Shown here: piece after piece, positions 1 through 6,804 of the stretch
How positions within the stretch are numbered: position 1 is the stretch's first letter
Layout of the letters: each line of letters begins with the position of its first letter
Origin: Methanobacterium sp. UBA8
GTDB taxonomy: Archaea; Methanobacteriota; Methanobacteria; Methanobacteriales; Methanobacteriaceae
Length of the DNA: 9,113 nucleotides
Reading direction: 5' to 3'
Assembly (NCBI GenBank): GCA_002509665.1
Contig: DADN01000281.1
Coordinates: 2,091 to 11,203 of the forward strand
Made by a program: the position numbers and the translations under genes
Notes under the pieces: model-generated
Databases searched by the model: none
What the model saw: the letters and a program-made list of their open reading frames with translations, nothing else
Told to the model about the DNA's origin: nothing

Positions 1-42
1 TTTTTGCATGTTTTAAATTCTTATAATTTATCATATCGCAAA

Positions 43-56
43 ATCAATACATTGAT
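43..56. promoter_or_regulatory. Short perfect dyad upstream of the stomatin gene
   Basis: Two 6-bp arms, ATCAAT and ATTGAT, are separated by AC. The dyad lies about 20 nt downstream of a TATA-like stretch (TTATAATTTA, about 21-30), so it would sit near the transcription start if that TATA is used. That is where an archaeal repressor would bind, but such short dyads are common by chance in AT-rich DNA. A second AT stretch at 65-76 could be the TATA box instead, so neither promoter nor operator is established. Confidence 0.2.
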
Positions 57-123
57 CAAAAGATTAATAAATAATAATCCATTATTTTAACATGATAGTA
101 GTACACGCTTAAAAAAAATAGAA

Positions 124-130
124 AGGAGAG
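124..130 (+). promoter_or_regulatory. Shine-Dalgarno site of the stomatin gene
   Basis: AGGAGAG ends five bases before the ATG at 136. It complements the 3' end of archaeal 16S rRNA and fixes this start, which also gives the expected N-terminal membrane helix. Confidence 0.8.
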
Positions 131-135
131 TTAAA

Positions 136-1098
136 ATGGATTTATTTTTGGCAATTTTGATTATTCTGGTCTTACTGGTTGTGGCATTTAAAGGTGTCAA
201 AACTTTAAGGCCTTATGAGAAAGGAGTGGTTGAAAGACTCGGTAAATACAACAGGACTGTTGAAAGTGGGCTTGTAATAGTTTTTCCATTCGTAGAGACT
301 ATTAGAAAAGTTGATTTAAGGGAACAGGTGGTTGATGTCCCTCCACAGGAAGTTATAACCAAAGATAACACTGTTGTTGTTGTGGACTGTGTAATCTTTT
401 ATGAAGTTGTAGATCCATTTAATGCTGTTTACAACGTCGTTAATTTTTATCAGGCTATTACTAAACTTGCACAGACCAATTTAAGGAATATAATTGGTGA
501 TTTAGAACTTGATCAAACACTTACTTCTCGTGAGCAAATAAATTCACAGTTAAGAGAAGTTTTAGACCTTGCAACCGATAAATGGGGTACACGAGTTGTC
601 CGTGTTGAAATTCAAAAAATTGAACCTCCAAAGGATATTGTAGAGGCCATGTCCAAGCAGATGAAAGCCGAAAGGATGAAAAGGGCTGCAATTCTCGAAG
701 CTGAAGGATATAAACAATCTGAAATTAAAAGAGCAGAAGGAGATAAACAGGCAGCTATTCTTGAAGCTGAAGGTAAGGCAGAAGCTATTAAAACAGTTGC
801 AGACGCTGATAAATATCAGGAAATAGCAATTGCAGAAGGTGAAGGAAAAGCCATACTTACAGTATACAATGCGATACATGAAGGAAATCCTACAAATGAC
901 CTTTTAGCCATTAAATATATGGAAGCACTTCAAAATGTTGCAGACGGAAAAGCAACTAAAATATTCCTGCCTCTTGAAACTTCAGGAGTTTTAGGGTCAA
1001 TAGCAGGTATTTCTGAACTCTTTAAAGAAAAAGATAAAGAAGATAAAGAAAATAAAGAAATACAGCCCATGAAAGTTAAAGTAAAAACCGATATCTAA
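136..1098 (+). CDS. SPFH/Band 7 (stomatin-like) membrane protein
   Basis: A 320-residue stomatin/prohibitin-family scaffold protein. Seen in sequence: a single hydrophobic N-terminal helix (residues 2-18), then an SPFH domain (about 22-180) with the family hallmarks RPYEKGVVERLGKY, the DLREQVVDVPPQEVITKDN block (60-78) and a DP motif at 93-94. A charged coiled-coil follows, made of five 11-residue repeats (185-239, e.g. AILEAEG twice), and the protein ends in a Lys/Glu-rich tail (297-320). Family knowledge: such proteins oligomerise on the membrane and act with NfeD-type serine proteases or membrane partners; Pyrococcus stomatin is cleaved by its NfeD neighbour. No nfeD gene is visible: the next gene is convergent and the 135 bp upstream are non-coding. 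The job is therefore inferred only as membrane scaffolding or protein quality control. Length and domain order are normal for the family, with no sign of damage. Confidence 0.93.
   Translation: MDLFLAILIILVLLVVAFKGVKTLRPYEKGVVERLGKYNRTVESGLVIVFPFVETIRKVDLREQVVDVPPQEVITKDNTVVVVDCVIFYEVVDPFNAVYNVVNFYQAITKLAQTNLRNIIGDLELDQTLTSREQINSQLREVLDLATDKWGTRVVRVEIQKIEPPKDIVEAMSKQMKAERMKRAAILEAEGYKQSEIKRAEGDKQAAILEAEGKAEAIKTVADADKYQEIAIAEGEGKAILTVYNAIHEGNPTNDLLAIKYMEALQNVADGKATKIFLPLETSGVLGSIAGISELFKEKDKEDKENKEIQPMKVKVKTDI
688..852 (+). repeat. Five in-gene 11-codon (hendecad) coiled-coil repeats
   Basis: Residues 185-239 of the stomatin-like protein divide into five 11-mers beginning AILEAEG, EIKRAEG, AILEAEG, IKTVADA and EIAIAEG. 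Units 1 and 3 share their first seven residues exactly. This is a protein-level repeat typical of SPFH coiled-coils, not a DNA mobile repeat. Confidence 0.7.
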
Positions 1099-1123
1099 AT
1101 TAATTCAAAATAATTAATTTTTT
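1097..1123 (+). terminator. Hairpin plus T-run after the stomatin gene
   Basis: A 9-bp stem (1097-1105 with 1112-1120, built from AATTAATT on each side) has a 6-nt CAAAAT loop and runs into T6 at 1118-1123. A further T9 lies at 1132-1140. Archaeal RNA polymerase stops on oligo-T tracts, so the T-runs are the better evidence; the pure-AT stem is weak. The gene ends convergently with the minus-strand acyltransferase. Confidence 0.5.
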
Positions 1124-1185
1124 ATATCAAATTTTTTTTTCTAAATTCAAAGGTTTTTTTGAAAGCCTGAAAAACCGCAAACTTT

Positions 1186-1192
1186 AAAAAAA
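1186..1192 (-). terminator. Oligo-T terminator of the acyltransferase gene
   Basis: Reading the minus strand, T7 occurs about 10 nt past the stop codon at 1202, followed by T5 at 1174-1170. Such T-runs are the usual archaeal termination signal. There is no convincing hairpin. Confidence 0.4.
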
Positions 1193-1201
1193 TACATATT
1201 T

Positions 1202-1840
1202 TTATTTAATTTTATTTAAAACGTTGAACTGTGGTGGAAGAGGCCTTAACCTTGCTGGAGCGCCGATTGCAAGATAAAAAGGAGGCACATCCCGCGTTAC
1301 AATTGCACCTGCTGCAACCATGGCACCTTCTCCAACTTCAACACCTGATAAAAATGTCGAATTTGCCCCAATTGAAGCACCCTGCCTTATAACAGGGCCT
1401 TTAAGTTCATAATCAACTCTTATAGGATATCTATCATTAGTAAAACATGCACATGGACCAATAAAGACATAATCTTCTATTATAGTGTCTGTAGGTACGT
1501 AAACATTTGATTGAATACTAACATCACTCCCTATTTTGCAGTTTCCCTCAATAACTGCATTGGTTCCAACCAGAACATTGTTGCCCATAGCGGTTTTTTC
1601 TCGAATTAAAACATTATGTCCAGTTTTAAAATTATTTCCAATCTTAACATCATTGTATATAACTGTATTTGAGCGGATAACAGAATTTTTGCCAATTACT
1701 GGAGATTTACTTCCTCGCTTATAATTTACCCCAATTGTTGGGCTGTTTCGATTTCCAAAATTTTCATTTGGATTAGGAGACCCTAAAAAAAAGCTTTTCA
1801 AGCCTCTTTTCTCCCCCCATAAATCTTTAAATATTGGCAT
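1202..1840 (-). CDS. Left-handed beta-helix acyltransferase, WbpD/WlbB-like sugar N-acetyltransferase
   Basis: A 212-residue hexapeptide-repeat acyltransferase. After about 45 residues without a clear domain, imperfect hexapeptide repeats (V/I-I-G-x-N/x) run from about residue 48 to 128. They are interrupted by an insertion loop with FTNDRYP (133-139), then resume (149-184) and end in the VTRDVPP...GAPAR cap (181-197). The IGP-x-FTND-x-YP loop and this ending match the family of UDP-2-acetamido-3-amino-2,3-dideoxy-glucuronate N-acetyltransferases (WbpD/WlbB), which act as trimers and use acetyl-CoA. Family membership as an acyltransferase is secure; the nucleotide-sugar substrate is inferred. 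WbpD relatives usually sit with an oxidoreductase and an aminotransferase for the same sugar, and none is near here, so the substrate could differ. A glycan or surface-polymer role is likely. The start is fixed by AAGGAGGA just upstream. No promoter is clear; a TATA-like TTTATATTT at 1975-1967 would give a leader of about 100 nt. Confidence 0.85.
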   Translation of the reverse strand: MPIFKDLWGEKRGLKSFFLGSPNPNENFGNRNSPTIGVNYKRGSKSPVIGKNSVIRSNTVIYNDVKIGNNFKTGHNVLIREKTAMGNNVLVGTNAVIEGNCKIGSDVSIQSNVYVPTDTIIEDYVFIGPCACFTNDRYPIRVDYELKGPVIRQGASIGANSTFLSGVEVGEGAMVAAGAIVTRDVPPFYLAIGAPARLRPLPPQFNVLNKIK

Positions 1841-1845
1841 GATTT

Positions 1846-1853
1846 TCCTCCTT
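1846..1853 (-). promoter_or_regulatory. Strong Shine-Dalgarno site of the acyltransferase gene
   Basis: The minus strand reads AAGGAGGA five bases before the ATG at 1840. This near-perfect complement to the 16S rRNA tail decides the start. Confidence 0.85.
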
Positions 1854-2663
1854 ACTACTGAGATAATAAAGTTTCAGTTGTAGATTTACACCGCAATCAG
1901 TTTTATTTACTTTTAAACATGTTTGCAGATCCTTTAGCTCAGATTATACAAAAAATTATATAATTTAAATATAAAGCTTAAAAACGCGTATATTTAAAAA
2001 AAATAGCTGCGTTTTGTTTTTCTGCATAAATAGGACCGGTAAATTAAGATAAAATTATTGAAGTGTCAGAATAAATGATATGCTGAAAATTTTTGGTTCT
2101 AAGACCTGCAATCTTTAGGGAATTAAATATTTATCATAACTATTATATAAATATATAATAAATAATTTTTATTACGTAATTAAATAGTTAATAATGTGCT
2201 AATTATTTAAAAAAGCAGATAAATATATATTTAAGCTGTTAAAACCTATATTTCCATTTTATTTCAATTAAAAAGTTATTAGTAAGTTTTTGTATCATTT
2301 ATATCACTTTAAAATAGATAATTTTCAATTTATAGATTTGAATACTGCTTTTAACAGATTAATTCATACATATATAACATAGCAGTGCATTAAATAAGTT
2401 AAACAAAATTATCCTGACATATTTAAACTTAAGAGAAGTTCTAAAAACATGCAGAACCTTAAAAAATCAGAGATTTTTCGACGGCCCTTAAAATAGAGAT
2501 GCGATATAAGTTTTATGATAATTAATAATATTAAAACAGGTTCAAGGACTGTATTTTTCAATATAAACGTCTGAAATCATTAATTAGAAATCGTTCAGAA
2601 ATAATCATAGTCATATCGAAATGAGGTTAATAGAAATTCTCTTAAGATTACACATACATTACT
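1854..2663. other. Long AT-rich intergenic region, no recognised gene
   Basis: About 800 bp between two divergently read genes (acyltransferase leftward, KH/PP-loop rightward). It is mostly A/T runs with many TATA-like stretches (for example around 1961-1975 and 2141-2165). I found no SD-preceded reading frame on either strand. Distinct items are a 9-bp inverted repeat (CTGTTAAAA at 2236-2244 and TTTTAACAG at 2349-2357, possibly chance) and a slightly more GC-rich island at 2436-2505 with a possible promoter and hairpin, listed separately. It most likely holds both promoters and long leaders, possibly with gene remnants that can no longer be recognised. Confidence 0.5.
2420..2496 (+). other. 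Candidate small transcript or micro-ORF with hairpin
   Basis: A TATA-like TATTTAAA (2420-2427) begins 29 nt before an ATG at 2449, spacing that would give a leaderless mRNA. The frame runs 15 codons (MQNLKKSEIFRRPLK) to TAG at 2494-2496. It overlaps a perfect 7-bp hairpin, AAAAATC/GATTTTT with an AGA loop (2462-2478), and a weaker GTTCT/AGAAC stem (2438-2442 with 2453-2457). It may instead be the start of the leader of the downstream KH/PP-loop gene. There is no SD and no homology that I recognise, so it is a candidate only. Confidence 0.2.
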
Positions 2664-2668
2664 GGAGG
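2664..2668 (+). promoter_or_regulatory. Shine-Dalgarno site that selects the TTG start
   Basis: GGAGG ends six bases before TTG at 2675, the ideal spacing. The in-frame ATG at 2621 has no SD, so the TTG start is preferred. Confidence 0.75.
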
Positions 2669-2674
2669 GTAAGC

Positions 2675-3694
2675 TTGAAATTCGAAAAAGAAGATATAAT
2701 AAACAGGATATGTAGAATAAGGGAAGAGATAGGCCATGAAAATGTGAAGCCTGCCATTAAAGATATAATATTTGATGAAAATAGCAGTGTTATGCTCATT
2801 ATAGCGGCAGATAGGCCTGAAAAATCTATAGTAATAGGAAAAGGAGGATGGGTTGTTGGAAAACTTAAAGAAGAGTTATGTATTAATTCTATCCATGTAG
2901 AAGCTTATCCAGATATCTTACTTAGAGAATATAAAATGAAATTGACACTTGAAAAGTTAGGTGAGACATTAAAAACTGTAAAACTAGCAGATTACACTCC
3001 CCTCGAAAATTTATACCGCCTCTTAAACCTGAGAATAGAAAATATAAATGATTTTAATTCTGTTTTAGAAAATTGGAATGTTGAAGAGTCTAAAAATAAC
3101 AGAGCAGTTGTGGCACTATCTGGAGGAGTAGACAGCAGTTTTTCACTTATTATAACTAAGCTTATGGGATTTAACCCCATTGCAGTTACTGTCAACCCCG
3201 GAAATATAATTCTTCCAAAATATTTCCAGAAGAATGTAGAAGCTCTAAGTACTAAACTTAATGTAAAACATGTATATGTAAACGTTGAAATGGATGACAT
3301 AATTAAGGACTCTCTTGAAGGTAGATTTCACCCATGCGGAAGATGCTCCAAAGTCATTGAAGAAGCTGTTTTAGATTATGCAAAAGAGAATAAAATGGAA
3401 TTTTTAATCTATGGAGATCTATTATCAACTGGAAATCAATCCATTGTTGTAGGTGAAGATCTTATAAAAATAAATTTACCTGCAATGCTCTCTGTTTCAA
3501 AGGGTGAGATAAAAAATGTGGCATCCAAATATGATGTTTTTAAAAAAGGAGGTTACGGCTGCCCACTTATAAATGAAGTGCATAAAAAATATCCGCACAT
3601 GAGAAAATTTTCCATACAAAGGGTGTTAAGGGAAACACGTGCAGGAATATTAGAACCAGGTGAAGCACTTGAGATGATAATGAATGTTATTTAA
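2675..3694 (+). CDS. KH domain-PP-loop ATPase, putative tRNA-modifying (thiolation-type) enzyme
   Basis: A 339-residue protein from the TTG start; an ATG at 2621 would add 18 residues with no SD. Seen in sequence (numbering from TTG): a KH-like RNA-binding fold in the first 80 or so residues with the loop VIGKGG (53-58); a PP-loop ATP pyrophosphatase domain from about 143 with the nucleotide-binding SGGVDSS (149-155); CGRC (221-224) and a lone cysteine in GYGCP (296). Known: PP-loop enzymes adenylate a substrate carbonyl, often for tRNA thiolation (TtcA, TtuA, ThiI). In TtcA/TtuA enzymes a CxxC plus one distant Cys bind a [4Fe-4S] cluster, and this protein shows the same arrangement. It resembles the archaeal group annotated only as predicted PP-loop ATPase (I think COG1365). 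A tRNA or RNA substrate and an Fe-S cluster are inferred. It stands alone, convergent with the DUF3096 gene. Confidence 0.88.
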   Translation: MKFEKEDIINRICRIREEIGHENVKPAIKDIIFDENSSVMLIIAADRPEKSIVIGKGGWVVGKLKEELCINSIHVEAYPDILLREYKMKLTLEKLGETLKTVKLADYTPLENLYRLLNLRIENINDFNSVLENWNVEESKNNRAVVALSGGVDSSFSLIITKLMGFNPIAVTVNPGNIILPKYFQKNVEALSTKLNVKHVYVNVEMDDIIKDSLEGRFHPCGRCSKVIEEAVLDYAKENKMEFLIYGDLLSTGNQSIVVGEDLIKINLPAMLSVSKGEIKNVASKYDVFKKGGYGCPLINEVHKKYPHMRKFSIQRVLRETRAGILEPGEALEMIMNVI

Positions 3695-3741
3695 TCTTAA
3701 AAATAAAAAATAAGAGTATAAAATTATCTTATGTTTCCGTG

Positions 3742-3882
3742 CTATTTAATAACTTCCAATATCCCGTAAGCTATGAGGAAAATCCCAACTAGATAACTGA
3801 GCAACGGGGGGAATATTAGTATAAGTATACCGAAGATTATTGCTATTATTCCAAGTATCTGGGGTTTAACATCGGATTTCAT
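3742..3882 (-). CDS. 46-residue two-helix membrane protein, DUF3096 type
   Basis: A small gene read on the minus strand from ATG at 3882 to TAG at 3742. The product has a short polar N-terminus (MKSDVKPQ), a hydrophobic helix rich in Ile and Gly (residues 9-24), a Pro-Pro turn at 25-26, a second helix (27-42, SYLVGIFLIAYGIL) and a short EVIK tail. This pattern of helix, P-P/K-L-L, Y-hydrophobic-G helix matches the small archaeal and bacterial proteins called DUF3096, whose function is unknown. There is no SD, but TTATATAT lies 25-32 nt upstream, so the mRNA is probably leaderless with this ATG at or very near its 5' end. Codons upstream stay open for about 18 residues but contain no usual start. 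It lies 89 nt behind the histidine kinase on the same strand, separated by T-runs, so it is probably its own unit. Confidence 0.8.
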   Translation of the reverse strand: MKSDVKPQILGIIAIIFGILILIFPPLLSYLVGIFLIAYGILEVIK

Positions 3883-3906
3883 GAGTATTATATTTGTTAT
3901 TAGATC

Positions 3907-3914
3907 ATATATAA
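3907..3914 (-). promoter_or_regulatory. TATA box of the DUF3096 gene (leaderless)
   Basis: The minus strand reads TTATATAT at -32 to -25 from the ATG at 3882. With archaeal TATA-to-start spacing of about 25-30 nt, transcription would begin at or within a few bases of the start codon, which explains the absence of an SD. Confidence 0.55.
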
Positions 3915-3932
3915 CTCTTATGATAAAAGGAC

Positions 3933-3969
3933 AAAAAATTTAAGCCAAATCAGAGTAAACACGAAAAAA
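3933..3969 (-). terminator. Oligo-T tracts after the histidine kinase gene
   Basis: On the minus strand T6 (3969-3964) begins 3 nt past the stop codon, and a second T6 run lies at 3938-3933. Both fit archaeal oligo-T termination and separate the kinase from the small gene downstream. No strong hairpin was seen. Confidence 0.4.
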
Positions 3970-3971
3970 TA

Positions 3972-6677
3972 TTAGGGCTTATCCATGAGAGTGAAATAAA
4001 ATGTTGATCCAGCACCATATTCTGATTCAACCCACATTCTACCTCCATGGCTTTCAATAATCCTTTTAGAGATTGATAATCCAATTCCAGTTCCTTCATA
4101 TTCTTCTTTTGTATGTAACCTCTGGAACAGTGAAAATATACGGTTAAAATATTGATCTTCAATTCCAATACCATTATCAGACACACTAAAAACATGTTCT
4201 TTATTTTTTTGGTCAAAATATGCAGAAATATGTATTTTAGGGTCTTCATTTTCTTTTTTAAACTTTATAGCATTTTCAATTAGATTTTGAAATACCCGAA
4301 AGAGCTGACCTTCATCTGCAAATACAATAGGGAGTGCCCCATAGGTAATTTGAGCATTATTCTCCCTAATTAAGAAATTCAGATTATCAAAAATATCAAG
4401 AAGCATATCTTCAATTTTTAATGGTTGACATCTTTTCTCTACCCTTGTTAACCTCGAATATTCAAGTAAATCAAGAATCATCTGCTTCATCCGTATCGAT
4501 GCTTCAACAATATAATCAATGAACTCATCTGCATCATCATCAAGTTTATTTTTATAACGTCTTTCTAGAAGTTGGGTGAAGCTTGCAATGGTTCTAAGCG
4601 GCTCCTGTAAATCATGAGAAGTAATATAAGCAAACTGCTGAAGTTCATAATTAGAACGTTCCAACTCATCTATTATCTCTTTTAATTTCTCTTCTGCTTT
4701 TTTACGTTCTGTAATATCATGAGCAATCACATTAAAAGCAAATATTTCATCATCCTTCTTTAATGCTTTTAAATATGTTTCAGCATAGCGAACTTTGCCA
4801 TTTCGGTCAATAAATCTTGATTCATATGGCTTTAGACTCTTTCCTGTCAAAACCTGAGAAACTTTTTCTATATGCAATGACATTTCCTCATCAAGCAACA
4901 AGTTCAATTCTGTAAAATTTTTACCAATTAAATCTTCCTTAGATAACCCTGTAACTTCCTGTGCTGCAGAATTTACATCCATCAAATTGCCATTGATTCC
5001 TATAAGGATTGTGGAATCTGGTGAAGAATTGAAAAGAGTCCTGTACTTTAGTTCACTCTCTCTTAGCTCTTTTTCTGCCATTTTGAGTTCTGTAATATCC
5101 TGATTTGCACCATAAGTTTTGATAGTTCTGCCTTCGGCATTCTTTATAATTCCATAACGGACTATAATAAAACGTTTTTCACCGTCAGTCCTTAGAATTG
5201 TGTGTTCAACCTGCTCAAAAAAGTCAGGATCATCTGTCTCTAAAGCCCTAGCTATTTCTTCTTTTACCATGTATGATTCTTCAGGAGGAATAAATTTTCG
5301 AGCGTATTCTTCAGGGGACATTTGTAATCCTCCTTCCTGGTCAGCAGTGGTACCATACAACTTATAAAATCTATCATCAAAAGTAAACAAGTCTGAACTG
5401 ACATCATACTCCCAGTACGCTAATTTAGCCATATCCATAGCTAACTTTAATTTCCTTTCATTCTGGCGTAATTCATCTTCAACCTGTTTAAGCTCAGTTA
5501 TATCTTTAATACTTGCCACTATATATTTTTTTCCAGAAATATCTGAGTATAATGTCTTTTTAGTTACTAAAGTATGCACATTATCCTCAGAATCCGTGAA
5601 TTCTTCTTCATTAACATTTTCCACTCCATTTTTTAACACTTCTTCATCTTTCTCCCAGAAAACATCCGCTTCATGAGAAGGAAAGAAATCATAATCGGAT
5701 TTTCCCAGAAGTTCTTCTCGTGAATAGCCCATGAGTTTGCAGTAAGCATCGTTTAAAATAATCCATCTATGCTGTTCATCCTTCACAAAAACAGGATCTG
5801 CAATAGAATTTATAATTTTGTCCAGGAAACTTTTCGATTTAATAAGAGCTTCTTCCACCTGTTTACGTTCCTCAATTTCATTTCTTAATGCTTCATTAGA
5901 TTCATTAAATTGTTTGGTTCGTTTCTGGACTTTTAACTCTAAATTCTTATGGGCTTTTTGTAATTCTTCTTCTGCTCTTTTAAGTTTGGTAATGTCTAAA
6001 AGAGATGCAATACTCTTTTTTGTTCCTGGAATCATGGAAATAGTTGCTATGATATTTTTAACATTTCCTTGCTTATCAATACCTATAAATTCATATTTTC
6101 GAGGAACAGCATCAGCATTTTCCCTTCTTAATCTATGATATTCCATCATTCTTTTTACATCTTCGTTATCCACTACAAATTCTGTCCATTTTTTCTTACC
6201 TTCCATCTCACCCTTAGAATATCCCCATATTTTTTCAGCCTCAGTATTTGCCAGAGATATTGTAGTGTCTTCTTCAAGAATTGTAAATGCAGTTCCAGTA
6301 CTGTCAAAAATAGTTCGGTAATAAGATTCTGACTCTTTCAATTTATTTTCAGCATTTTTATGCTTAGTAATATCCTGAATCTGCACTAAATACCCCGAAT
6401 CAACGACAGAAACAGTAAAATCTAAATATGCGGTTCCTGATCTGGCAGGATTATAATATCCCCCTTTCCTCATATTTTCAAAATTCATTCGAGACTGAAA
6501 CTTAATTACCCCTTCACTAATCAGCTTTTCCTTCCTAGAAACAACATCTGGATTGTTAAATAGATTTACACTTACATCCTCGGATTCTGGAATTCCAGCT
6601 ATATCCTTAGCTGATTGATTTGCAGCGATTAATTTACCTTCATTATCATAAAATAGAATTCCTATTGGAGATTTCAA
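3972..6677 (-). CDS. Soluble multi-PAS sensor histidine kinase (orphan)
   Basis: 901 residues counted from a TTG at 6677. Five PAS-type sensor domains lie at about 1-105 (lacking its first helix), 118-235, 284-398, 405-535 and 541-660. Several end in the PAC-like DIT-x-x-K/R-x-A/V-E linker, and a coiled-coil lies at 236-283. The transmitter follows: dimerisation helix with phospho-acceptor SHDLQEPLR (His688), then HATPase boxes N (NLIENAIKF, 798-806), G1 (DNGIG, 834-838), F (FSLFQRLH, 848-855) and G2 (GTGIGL, 862-867), all intact. It autophosphorylates on His688 and passes phosphate to a response regulator. There is no membrane segment, so the signal is probably cytoplasmic (redox, ligand or light through PAS cofactors; no specific cofactor residue can be read). 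No response regulator is adjacent. Coding potential continues in frame upstream of the TTG to about 6713 with PAS-like residues (KFREIF directly before LKSPIGI), so the true start is upstream and unresolved. Confidence 0.9.
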   Translation of the reverse strand: MKSPIGILFYDNEGKLIAANQSAKDIAGIPESEDVSVNLFNNPDVVSRKEKLISEGVIKFQSRMNFENMRKGGYYNPARSGTAYLDFTVSVVDSGYLVQIQDITKHKNAENKLKESESYYRTIFDSTGTAFTILEEDTTISLANTEAEKIWGYSKGEMEGKKKWTEFVVDNEDVKRMMEYHRLRRENADAVPRKYEFIGIDKQGNVKNIIATISMIPGTKKSIASLLDITKLKRAEEELQKAHKNLELKVQKRTKQFNESNEALRNEIEERKQVEEALIKSKSFLDKIINSIADPVFVKDEQHRWIILNDAYCKLMGYSREELLGKSDYDFFPSHEADVFWEKDEEVLKNGVENVNEEEFTDSEDNVHTLVTKKTLYSDISGKKYIVASIKDITELKQVEDELRQNERKLKLAMDMAKLAYWEYDVSSDLFTFDDRFYKLYGTTADQEGGLQMSPEEYARKFIPPEESYMVKEEIARALETDDPDFFEQVEHTILRTDGEKRFIIVRYGIIKNAEGRTIKTYGANQDITELKMAEKELRESELKYRTLFNSSPDSTILIGINGNLMDVNSAAQEVTGLSKEDLIGKNFTELNLLLDEEMSLHIEKVSQVLTGKSLKPYESRFIDRNGKVRYAETYLKALKKDDEIFAFNVIAHDITERKKAEEKLKEIIDELERSNYELQQFAYITSHDLQEPLRTIASFTQLLERRYKNKLDDDADEFIDYIVEASIRMKQMILDLLEYSRLTRVEKRCQPLKIEDMLLDIFDNLNFLIRENNAQITYGALPIVFADEGQLFRVFQNLIENAIKFKKENEDPKIHISAYFDQKNKEHVFSVSDNGIGIEDQYFNRIFSLFQRLHTKEEYEGTGIGLSISKRIIESHGGRMWVESEYGAGSTFYFTLMDKP

Positions 6678-6708
6678 GAAAATTTCCCTGAATTTAATAT
6701 CAGTTTCT

Positions 6709-6738
6709 TTAAATATAATTCCTCCGAACTATATTCAT
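6709..6738 (-). other. SD-preceded 9-codon ORF at the kinase 5' end (likely true N-terminus, frame-shifted)
   Basis: ATG at 6738 follows GAGGG (6749-6745) with 6-nt spacing and encodes MNIVRRNYI before TAA at 6711-6709. The kinase frame is open from 6728 downwards, one base out of phase. Losing one base near ATT-TAA would join MNIVRRNYI to KETDIKFREIF and the first PAS domain. It is therefore either the original start separated by a 1-nt insertion or sequence error, a recoding site, or an unrelated leader peptide. An internal GGAGG (6725-6721) lies just before the shift point. Confidence 0.4.
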
Positions 6739-6804
6739 TTCCAACCCTCGTTAATTACTCTAATTTTTTAAGATAAATAACTTATGATTTATTCAATAAA
6801 TGAC

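Noticed and set aside
92..112. Six-codon ATG frame ahead of the stomatin gene
   Set aside because: No Shine-Dalgarno or suitably placed TATA box, and too short to support as a leader peptide.
562..879. Minus-strand open frame inside the stomatin gene
   Set aside because: A shadow of the coiled-coil coding sequence, rich in Phe, Cys and Ser as expected from the reverse of Lys/Glu-rich codons.
1928..1945. TTTAGCTCAG stretch resembling a tRNA D-arm / A-box
   Set aside because: No acceptor stem, anticodon arm or GTTCRA T-loop follows in the very AT-rich sequence; a chance match.
2236..2357. Distant 9-bp inverted repeat CTGTTAAAA / TTTTAACAG as possible mobile-element ends
   Set aside because: No transposase or target-site duplication, and the spacer is only about 100 bp of AT-rich DNA; likely chance.
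2537..2552. AGGTTCAAGGACTG resembling a tRNA T-loop
   Set aside because: The flanking bases do not form a T-stem and no other tRNA arms fit upstream.
2992..3300. Minus-strand open frame inside the KH/PP-loop gene
   Set aside because: Lies fully within a clear conserved gene and shows no family motif or start signal.
5818..6332. Plus-strand open frames opposite the histidine kinase
   Set aside because: Antisense to PAS and coiled-coil coding sequence with no recognisable domains.
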